Shown piece after piece: positions 29,838-35,452 of a DNA stretch of 35,452 bases. The position numbers and the translations under genes were made by a program. The notes under the pieces were generated by a model, which was not told the origin of the DNA, did no database searches, and was given only the letters and a program-made list of their open reading frames with translations. Positions within the stretch are counted from its first letter, which is position 1; each line of letters begins with the position of its first letter. Source of the stretch: Arsenophonus nasoniae DSM 15247 (GTDB lineage: Bacteria > Pseudomonadota > Gammaproteobacteria > Enterobacterales > Enterobacteriaceae); the NCBI RefSeq assembly GCF_000429565.1, contig NZ_AUCC01000034.1, positions 1 to 35,452 on the forward strand, given 5' to 3'.

Positions 29838-30138
29838 GGTATAAAATTAATTTTTATTTACTAGTAATTTATTATTAGCCCAAGATCTTAATCATAACTT
29901 ACAGATACTTTTTTCATATATCTCATTAAAACAAGATTTTATCATAATTAAATAATCAATATCCGCTACATAGTAGCTTTATATCCTGATGGTGACTGTT
30001 ATTATCGCTATCCCATTTAATGAACACTATCTATTCACCAATTTATATATAAAAGCAACAATTATTAACTTTTAATGCCAAACATTGTAGCATTATTGTT
30101 GTCTTTGGGCGCATCTATCACTACTGGAGTAATTACCA
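29838..30138. other. AT-rich region between divergent mrcB and sfsA
   Basis: About 300 bp with no supported gene. It should contain promoters for both flanking genes. In E. coli hrpB and thpR (ligT) lie between mrcB and sfsA; I see no recognisable remnant of either. Confidence 0.5.
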
Positions 30139-30843
30139 ATGTATCGGTTTCCGCCACTAAAATCAGCACAATTAGTAAAGCGTTATAAACGTTTTCTCGC
30201 TGATGTTATTACACCATCAGGTAAATTACTAACTATTCATTGTGCCAATACAGGCGCTATGATCGGCTGTGCAACACCTGGAGATACGGTTTGGTACTCA
30301 ACATCAAATAATTTTAAGCGAAAATATCCCTATAGTTGGGAACTGACACAAACACAAACTGGCGATTGGATTTGTGTTAATACTCATCGAGCAAATGATG
30401 TTATTTGTCAATTTGTAGTAGAAAATAAAATTCCGGAATTATCCGATTATGATAACATTAGCCGAGAGGTGAAATATGGCGACGAAAATAGTCGCATCGA
30501 TCTTCTACTAACCAAAAAACAGCATGTTAATTGCTATATTGAAGTCAAATCAGTCACCTTACTAGAAAACAATATCGGTTATTTTCCTGACGCTGTTACA
30601 ATCAGAGGGCAAAAACATTTACGTGAACTATCCTTGATAGCTGAACGAGGTGAAAGAGCCGTTTTGTTCTTTGCCGTACTTCATAGTGGTATAAAGAAAA
30701 TGTCTGTTGCAAGCCATATTGATTCTCATTATGCTGCGCTCTTAAAGCAAGCAACGAATTTTGGTGTTGAAATACTCTGCTATCAGATTAAAATATCAGA
30801 AAAAGGGCTATCAATGGATAAAAAAATATCCTTTATTCAATAA
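30139..30843 (+). CDS. sfsA: Sugar fermentation stimulation protein SfsA homologue
   Basis: The 234-residue product has the same length as E. coli SfsA, a conserved protein named from a maltose-fermentation phenotype and proposed to bind nucleic acid or act as a nuclease; its biochemical role is not settled. Visible conserved segments are [12 protein letters not shown] near 11, [11 protein letters not shown] near 33, and the acidic core ENSRIDLLL with [10 protein letters not shown] near 115-140. [17 protein letters not shown] near 150 and [11 protein letters not shown] follow. The Asp and Glu-x-Lys of this core resemble restriction-endonuclease-fold active sites. GGAG lies about nine bases before the ATG. 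It lies directly upstream of dksA, as in E. coli. Confidence 0.95.
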   Translation: MYRFPPLKSAQLVKRYKRFLADVITPSGKLLTIHCANTGAMIGCATPGDTVWYSTSNNFKRKYPYSWELTQTQTGDWICVNTHRANDVICQFVVENKIPELSDYDNISREVKYGDENSRIDLLLTKKQHVNCYIEVKSVTLLENNIGYFPDAVTIRGQKHLRELSLIAERGERAVLFFAVLHSGIKKMSVASHIDSHYAALLKQATNFGVEILCYQIKISEKGLSMDKKISFIQ

Positions 30844-30870
30844 ACCAAGCTATTATATTCTTTTAGGCAA

Positions 30871-30934
30871 AATTCGTTTTACTTACAAAAAAGGCAGAGA
30901 ACACGCGCATCACCCTGATACAGTAAAACGAATT
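30871..30934. repeat. 13-bp inverted repeat in the sfsA-dksA gap
   Basis: AATTCGTTTTACT (30871-30883) and AGTAAAACGAATT (30922-30934) are perfectly complementary, with a 38-nt spacer. They lie between sfsA and dksA, about 105-165 bp upstream of the dksA start. No T-run follows, so it is not a typical terminator. Confidence 0.8.
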
Positions 30935-31038
30935 GTAAGAACCATTGCTAAGTATGAAGTGTTCTGTTATTTATAGCGACCTTAGTTTTTCCCCATTGAG
31001 GGGTTCTTTATGAAAATTGCGTGTGTAGGAGAAGCATT

Positions 31039-31494
31039 ATGCAAGAAGGGCAAAAACCTAAAACCTCGTCCTTAAGCATTCTCGCCATCGCTGGGGTAGA
31101 GCCCTACCAAGAAAAGCCAGGCGAAGAGTACATGAACGAAGCCCAACTCAAACATTTTAGGGTTATTCTCGAAGCATGGCGCAATCAACTCAGAGATGAA
31201 GTCGACCGCACTGTAACTCATATGCAAGATGAAGCAGCCAATTTCCCTGATCCCGTTGATAGAGCGGCACAGGAAGAGGAATTTAGCCTTGAGTTACGTA
31301 ATCGCGATCGCGAACGTAAGTTGATTAAAAAAATCGAGAAGACAATAAAAAAAATTGATGATGAAGATTTTGGTTATTGTGAAAGCTGTGGGGTTGAAAT
31401 TGGTATCCGCCGCTTAGAAGCTCGCCCAACAGCTGATTTATGTATTGATTGCAAAACATTAGCTGAATTACGTGAAAAACAGATGGCGGGTTAG
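31039..31494 (+). CDS. dksA: RNA polymerase-binding transcription factor DksA
   Basis: Binds the RNA polymerase secondary channel and with ppGpp lowers stable-RNA transcription while activating amino acid promoters. The 151-residue protein is nearly identical to E. coli. The start at 31039 is set by GGAG eight bases upstream and by [19 protein letters not shown]; an earlier ATG adds six unrelated residues. The coiled coil spans about 33-108, with the tip acidic motif DPVDRA (Asp71 and Asp74). The four-cysteine zinc site is CESC (114-117) and CIDC (135-138). A strong hairpin follows. relA in the same window supplies its partner alarmone. Confidence 0.98.
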   Translation: MQEGQKPKTSSLSILAIAGVEPYQEKPGEEYMNEAQLKHFRVILEAWRNQLRDEVDRTVTHMQDEAANFPDPVDRAAQEEEFSLELRNRDRERKLIKKIEKTIKKIDDEDFGYCESCGVEIGIRRLEARPTADLCIDCKTLAELREKQMAG

Positions 31495-31516
31495 CCAATA
31501 ATCTTACACCAATAAA

Positions 31517-31549
31517 ATAAGGTACACAGAAGTGTACCTTATCCTTTTG
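31517..31549 (+). terminator. Terminator between dksA and gluQ
   Basis: ATAAGGTACAC (31517-31527) and GTGTACCTTAT (31532-31542) form an 11-bp perfect stem with an AGAA loop, followed by CCTTTTG. The T-run is short, so some read-through into gluQ is likely. Confidence 0.75.
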
Positions 31550-31556
31550 ATAATCA

Positions 31557-32459
31557 ATGAGTAATTCAATAATTACTAACGTTTCACCCTATATTGGACG
31601 CTTTGCGCCGTCCCCAACAGGTGATCTGCATTTTGGCTCGTTAGTTACAGCGCTTGGTAGCTACCTACAAGCCAAAAAAAAACAAGGAAAATGGTATGTC
31701 AGGATTGATGACATCGATACTGCTAGAGAAGTGCCAGGGGCGGCTTCGCGCATTTTAAAAACGTTAGCGCATTATGGCTTACATTGGGATGGTAAAATCA
31801 TCTATCAGTCACAACGGCATGATCTTTACCATGACACTTTAGCGCAGCTAAAGCAGTGCTATGACTGCTACTATTGCCGTTGTACACGCCAACGTATTAA
31901 TGCTATCGGTGGTTATTACGACGCACATTGTCGCAATCTTGGTTTATCTTCTACAGCAGCAGCTTTGAGAATCATACAGTCAAAACCGGTTTATGGTTTT
32001 TATGATCAATTACAAGGTGATTATGTAGCGCCTCGCTCTTTGGCTGAAGAAGACTTCATTATTGTGCGAAAAGATAATCTATTTGCTTATAATCTTGTTG
32101 TCGTTATTGACGATCATGACCAAGCTATTACCGAAGTTGTTCGTGGCGCTGATCTGATTGCGCCAAGCGTTAGACAAATTTCTCTTCATCACCTTCTCGC
32201 TTTTCCGGTACCCGATTATATGCATTTACCTTTAGTATTAAATCGTTTTCATAATAAACTTTCTAAACAAAATCATACCCCGCCGCTGCCGATAAACGAT
32301 CCGCGGCCTATTTTAATTGATGCACTAAATTTTTTATCGCAACCAACTATTATTAATTGGCAAGACCTTACTACTGAACAATTACTGAACCAAGCTGTAC
32401 AAAATTGGCAACTTAATAGCATTCAACCAAACGGCAGAATTGTTACAAATTATGATTAA
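31557..32459 (+). CDS. gluQ: Glutamyl-Q tRNA(Asp) synthetase
   Basis: A truncated glutamyl-tRNA synthetase paralogue that attaches glutamate to the queuosine at position 34 of tRNA-Asp; it does not charge tRNA-Glu. The 300-residue length (E. coli 308) and absence of an anticodon-binding domain fit GluQ, not GltX. The HIGH-type motif is [13 protein letters not shown] near 17-29, and the KMSKS counterpart is KLSKQNH near 237. A zinc-type cluster [10 protein letters not shown]...YYDAHC lies near 102-123. The conserved LHWDG and [15 protein letters not shown] segments are present. The ATG has no clear ribosome site. It sits between dksA and pcnB as in E. coli, and its substrate tRNA-Asp is also in this window (8493-8569). 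Confidence 0.96.
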   Translation: MSNSIITNVSPYIGRFAPSPTGDLHFGSLVTALGSYLQAKKKQGKWYVRIDDIDTAREVPGAASRILKTLAHYGLHWDGKIIYQSQRHDLYHDTLAQLKQCYDCYYCRCTRQRINAIGGYYDAHCRNLGLSSTAAALRIIQSKPVYGFYDQLQGDYVAPRSLAEEDFIIVRKDNLFAYNLVVVIDDHDQAITEVVRGADLIAPSVRQISLHHLLAFPVPDYMHLPLVLNRFHNKLSKQNHTPPLPINDPRPILIDALNFLSQPTIINWQDLTTEQLLNQAVQNWQLNSIQPNGRIVTNYD

Positions 32460-32569
32460 TCAGCAATTTTTATCCTACTTAGGCATTCTCAAAAAAAATC
32501 CTATAAGATATGATTAATTATTAGTATTTATTTTTTTAACTAGAATCGCATTAGATATCGAGGTGTATT

Positions 32570-34114
32570 ATTTTTACCCGGGTAGCCAATTTCTGTCGTA
32601 ATTTATTGATACGAGAAGAAAAAAACAATCGAAGTAAACAGAAATCTTATGATAGTTCTGCGACCAACACTAAGTCCAAGACTAAGGTAAAAGCTTTACT
32701 AACAAAAAGATATCGGGGTACGAAAACCATTAAAAGTACTCAATTAGCAGATAAATCTATACCTGCCTCTGCTATAAATACTTCAATATCCATAATTCCA
32801 CGAGATAAGCATCCTATCTCGCGCAGAGACATCAGTGACAATGCACTGAAAGTTCTTTATCGTCTCAATAATGCTGGCTATGAAGCCTATCTGGTCGGTG
32901 GTAGTGTCAGAGATTTACTATTAGGTAAAAAACCTAAAGACTTCGACGTTACTACAAATGCGACACCGGAACAAATTCGCAAATTATTTCGTAACTGTCG
33001 TTTAGTCGGACGCCGTTTTCGTTTAGCACATATCATGTTTGGTTATGAAATCATCGAAGTCGCTACTTTTCGTGGTTCTCATGAACAAACTGATACTAAT
33101 AATAAGGACATGGCTCACAAAGCACAAAGTGGTATGTTACTGAGAGATAATATTTTCGGTAACATTGAAGACGATGCCATTCGACGCGACTTTACCATCA
33201 ATAGCCTATACTACAGAATTAACGATTTTACCCTACGTGATTATGTGGGTGGATTTGAAGATTTAAATAACGGTATGATCCGCTTAATTGGTGATCCCAA
33301 AATTCGTTATCGAGAAGATCCCGTTAGGATGCTACGCGCTATTCGATTTGCTTGTAAACTAAATATGCAAATCGATGCCGAAACTGCCAAGCCTATTCCA
33401 CAACTGGCATATTTGTTAAAAGACATTCCATCGGCACGTCTATTTGAAGAGTCGCTCAAATTACTTCAGACTGGTCAAGGTTATCAAACCTATCAACAAT
33501 TAAAACGTTATAATCTCTTTCAATCATTATTTCCGCTAGTTGAACGCCACTTCACCGCCAATAATGATTCACCGATGGAGCTTATCATTAATCAGGTGCT
33601 GCAAAATACTGATTATCGAATAAAGAATAATAAACGTGTTAATCCGGCATTCTTATTTGCTACCATGTTGTGGTACCCACTGGTAGAACATGCAGAAAGA
33701 CTTTCTCAGGAAAGTGGTTTACCCTATTACGAAGCCTTTGCTATCGCAATGAATGATATCCTTGATGAGCAATGCCGCTCTATCGCTATCCCTAAACGGC
33801 TTACTTCAATAATGCGCGATATTTGGCAGCTACAATTGCGACTACCAAGGCGCCAAGGGAAAAAAGCAGATAAACTACTTGAACATCCAAAATTTCGCGC
33901 TGCGTTTGATCTGCTAGAGCTACGCGCCAACGTAGAAAAGCGGCGTGAATTAGAAGAACTGGCTCATTGGTGGGCTGAATTTCAACAAGCCAGTAATAGC
34001 CTACAACATGAAATGATCTCGGAGTTAGGTAATATACCAACTCATCGTCGTAATTGGTCGCATCGCCGAAATCATACTAACCGTAAACCGATAAAAAATA
34101 ACCGAGTTAATTAA
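32570..34114 (+). CDS. pcnB: Poly(A) polymerase I, non-AUG (ATT) start
   Basis: Adds 3' poly(A) tails to RNAs, promoting their decay. The frame reads [17 protein letters not shown] from an ATT at 32570, matching the E. coli protein [18 protein letters not shown], whose gene is known to start at AUU. GAGG lies six bases upstream, so translation is placed here (514 residues), not at the internal TTG at 32606. The N-terminus has a basic, low-complexity insert (about residues 18-75) absent from the 465-residue E. coli protein. The catalytic head shows [20 protein letters not shown] with the two metal Asp residues, then [21 protein letters not shown] and [14 protein letters not shown]. The tail is rich in Arg, His and Asn. 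folK starts two bases after its stop. Confidence 0.93.
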   Translation: MFTRVANFCRNLLIREEKNNRSKQKSYDSSATNTKSKTKVKALLTKRYRGTKTIKSTQLADKSIPASAINTSISIIPRDKHPISRRDISDNALKVLYRLNNAGYEAYLVGGSVRDLLLGKKPKDFDVTTNATPEQIRKLFRNCRLVGRRFRLAHIMFGYEIIEVATFRGSHEQTDTNNKDMAHKAQSGMLLRDNIFGNIEDDAIRRDFTINSLYYRINDFTLRDYVGGFEDLNNGMIRLIGDPKIRYREDPVRMLRAIRFACKLNMQIDAETAKPIPQLAYLLKDIPSARLFEESLKLLQTGQGYQTYQQLKRYNLFQSLFPLVERHFTANNDSPMELIINQVLQNTDYRIKNNKRVNPAFLFATMLWYPLVEHAERLSQESGLPYYEAFAIAMNDILDEQCRSIAIPKRLTSIMRDIWQLQLRLPRRQGKKADKLLEHPKFRAAFDLLELRANVEKRRELEELAHWWAEFQQASNSLQHEMISELGNIPTHRRNWSHRRNHTNRKPIKNNRVN

Positions 34115-34116
34115 AG

Positions 34117-34596
34117 ATGGAGCGTGTTTATATCGCCATTGGCAGCAATCTAAATAATCCTTTACAACAAGTACAAAGTGCTATTAAAGAGTTGCATCAA
34201 TTACCCAATACCAAGCCGGTTACCGTTTCTTCTTTCTATCATTCTAAACCTATGGGGCCACAAGGGCAACCTGACTATCTGAATGCCGTTATCGCGTTAG
34301 ATACTGAGTTATTGCCCGCAACCCTGCTTGAACATACCCAATCGATTGAAGCAATGCATGGTAGAACACGTAAAGCTGATCGTTGGGGCCCAAGAACGCT
34401 TGATTTGGATATTATGTTATATGGCCAACAAATTATTCAGACAGCACATTTAACTATCCCCCATTATGGCCTTAAAGAACGGGAGTTTATGCTTTATCCT
34501 TTAGCTGAAATTGCCCCTAAGCTACACTTTCCAGATGGAGAATTGCTCAGCGATAGGTTGCAGCTGGTTGCTAAAAATGGACTGACTTTATGGTAA
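34117..34596 (+). CDS. folK: 2-amino-4-hydroxy-6-hydroxymethyldihydropteridine diphosphokinase (HPPK)
   Basis: Transfers pyrophosphate from ATP to 6-hydroxymethyl-7,8-dihydropterin, a step of folate synthesis. The 159 residues equal E. coli FolK. Seen are MERVYIAIGSNLNNPLQQV, SSFYHSKPMGPQGQPDYLNAV near 41-62, and the signature WGPRTLDLDIMLYG near 89-102 with the two magnesium-binding aspartates (about 95 and 97). IPHYGLKEREFMLYPLAEIAP follows. It begins two bases after the pcnB stop, so the two are translationally coupled, as in E. coli. The panB and panC genes that follow folK in E. coli are missing; an insertion element lies downstream. Confidence 0.97.
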   Translation: MERVYIAIGSNLNNPLQQVQSAIKELHQLPNTKPVTVSSFYHSKPMGPQGQPDYLNAVIALDTELLPATLLEHTQSIEAMHGRTRKADRWGPRTLDLDIMLYGQQIIQTAHLTIPHYGLKEREFMLYPLAEIAPKLHFPDGELLSDRLQLVAKNGLTLW

Positions 34597-34737
34597 CTTA
34601 GCCAATAATTCAATTGGCGATATGAATTTGTTAATGCTGGAATTTGGCTTACGCTTTAAGCCTCAATAAGTTAGCAGCGAGAACAATAGATGTTGACCAC
34701 ACGCTCCGCCATCAATTGCGCTAACCATCAGCCAAAA

Positions 34738-35452
34738 CTAACAAGTATTATCAGAAAATAACAAAAACTTATCCCAGCAACATAGAAATAATACAGCAGA
34801 AGCGCTAAAAAATAGCGCAATTCCTGGTATTTTTAGCGCACTGTATACGAGTAAGTGACTGCTCCCCGCCGTAAACGGCGAGGCTTCCCACTTCTCAGAC
34901 CGCAACCGTCTTACGACGGATTCACGCTGGTCTCCATGGGCTGAAACGACGTGTCCCGCCGCTTGTAATTCCAATATACCCTTGTGTCGGATATTGATTG
35001 CCGCATTGATATCGCGGTCATGTTCAACTCCACATTCAGGGCATTGCCAGATACGCTTATGTAGTGGCATTTCTGACATTTTGTGACCACAGCAATGACA
35101 GGTTTTCGTACTGGCAAACCATTGATCCAGTTTTACCAGATGTATGCCTTTTTCTGCGGCTTTATATTCCAGTTTTGTGATAAAACCATGCCAGCTTGCA
35201 TCACCGATAGCGCGTGCCAGACAGCGGTTTTTCATCATGTTCGCCGATTTCAGTGTCTCTACTATTACCGCTTGGTTTTCGTCAACAATTGCACGAGAGA
35301 GTTTGTGTTGAAAATCAGCACGGGCATTCGCTACCCGTTCGTGTACACCTGCAAGCTGTATTCGGGCTTTACGGCGATTAGTACTCCCTTTTTGCTTGCG
35401 AGATAAGGCTTTTTGTTTTCGACGTAGGTTATGGCTGGCATTGATAAGGTGG
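34738..35452 (-). CDS. tnpB: IS200/IS605-type TnpB (OrfB), C-terminal two-thirds, runs off window
   Basis: The frame is open from the stop at 34738 to the window end; the first visible residues are HLINASHNLRRKQKALSRKQKG. The RuvC-like nuclease has IVDENQAVIVETLKSANMMKN, whose Glu (in VIVETLK) is the second catalytic acid. The final acid is in HDRDINAAINI (Asp at 35011-35013), and the zinc ribbon is CHCC...CPEC. The first acid would lie outside the window. TnpB proteins of this family are RNA-guided DNA nucleases. The frame continues about 38 codons past the right-end hairpin into flanking DNA, adding a hydrophobic tail that is probably not native. No tnpA transposase is visible. Confidence 0.88.
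   Translation of the reverse strand, partial: HLINASHNLRRKQKALSRKQKGSTNRRKARIQLAGVHERVANARADFQHKLSRAIVDENQAVIVETLKSANMMKNRCLARAIGDASWHGFITKLEYKAAEKGIHLVKLDQWFASTKTCHCCGHKMSEMPLHKRIWQCPECGVEHDRDINAAINIRHKGILELQAAGHVVSAHGDQRESVVRRLRSEKWEASPFTAGSSHLLVYSALKIPGIALFFSASAVLFLCCWDKFLLFSDNTC
34802..34839. repeat. 10-bp inverted repeat beside the IS200/IS605 right end
   Basis: GCGCTAAAAA (34802-34811) and TTTTTAGCGC (34830-34839) are perfect complements with an 18-nt spacer. They lie just outside the inferred right end of the TnpB element. There is no clear T-run after either arm, so terminator function is doubtful. Confidence 0.75.
34855..35452 (-). mobile_element. IS200/IS605-family (IS1341-like) element, right part
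   Basis: The element comprises tnpB and a right-end hairpin. Its inferred right boundary is at TCAC (34855-34858 on the minus strand), ten bases past the hairpin and immediately before TTAC, consistent with the sequence-specific 4-5-nt cleavage sites of this family. The left end is outside the window. Confidence 0.65.
34864..34883 (-). other. Right-end hairpin of the TnpB element
   Basis: On the minus strand CCTCGCCG (34876-34883) pairs with CGGCGGGG (34864-34871), one G-U pair, around a TTTA loop. Such a hairpin marks the right end of IS200/IS605 elements, and in TnpB systems it belongs to the 3' part of the guide (omega) RNA. Confidence 0.7.

Noticed and set aside
30761-30976. A 71-residue plus-strand frame overlapping the sfsA end
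   Set aside because: It overlaps sfsA out of frame and its downstream part only covers the inverted-repeat region; no recognisable motif.
31000-31020. Short CCCC/GGGG hairpin at 30991-31003 as a riboswitch before dksA
   Set aside because: Only a four-base stem with no conserved riboswitch features; at most a minor leader hairpin.
34911-35117. Alternative minus-strand frame within tnpB
   Set aside because: It is out of frame with the zinc ribbon and DRDINAA motif of TnpB and is a shadow of that gene.
35083-35406. Plus-strand 107-residue frame opposite tnpB
   Set aside because: Antisense to conserved TnpB codons that run open to the window end; no independent support.

Overview
The window is an AT-rich stretch of a gammaproteobacterial (Enterobacterales-type) chromosome. 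Nearly every intact gene has a close Escherichia coli counterpart of almost the same length. Intergenic DNA is strongly A+T biased, insertion sequences flank both ends, and several genes are broken. This combination suggests an insect-associated, partly reduced member of the Morganellaceae such as Arsenophonus. That assignment is an inference from gene content and base composition, not a measured placement.

Layout. (1) Positions 1-2485 are accessory: the start of an IS5-family transposase, an M9-type collagenase gene cut off by that element, a hexanucleotide tandem repeat upstream of it, and a fragment of a serine recombinase. (2) 2486-8163 is a carbon-metabolism block on the minus strand (tktA, epd, pgk, fbaA), with a perfect Cra-like palindrome ahead of epd. 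(3) 8493-12947 holds tRNA-Asp, dnaQ, rnhA, yafS, gloB and mltD, the same neighbourhood as E. coli aspV-dnaQ-rnhA-yafS-gloB-mltD. (4) 13053-14626 is an accessory island with a small membrane protein and an orphan two-partner-secretion (TPS) domain protein. (5) 14771-22452 is the minus-strand series rlmD-relA-mazG-pyrG-eno. (6) 23004-34596 corresponds to the E. coli dgt-to-folK region: dgt (broken), mtnN, erpA, hemL, mrcB, sfsA, dksA, gluQ, pcnB and folK. The intervening E. coli genes (btuF, yadS, clcA, fhu genes, hrpB, thpR, panBC) are absent. (7) 34600-35452 is an IS200/IS605-type TnpB gene running off the end.

The core genes cover lower glycolysis and the pentose phosphate pathway, (p)ppGpp synthesis and its effector (relA, dksA, with mazG), nucleotide and RNA metabolism (pyrG, rlmD, pcnB, rnhA), replication fidelity (dnaQ), cell wall enzymes (mrcB, mltD), Fe-S delivery (erpA), haem and folate steps (hemL, folK), and modification of tRNA-Asp (gluQ, whose known substrate is also encoded here). 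Signs of ongoing decay are clear. The collagenase lost its catalytic part to an IS. dgt carries both a frameshift and loss of the HD-motif histidine. The TPS protein has no exoprotein body or transporter partner nearby. I see no CRISPR array, prophage or defence system. The most unusual items are the dgt double lesion, the collagenase/IS junction, the non-AUG (ATT) start of pcnB, and the TnpB element with its right-end hairpin and possible guide RNA.
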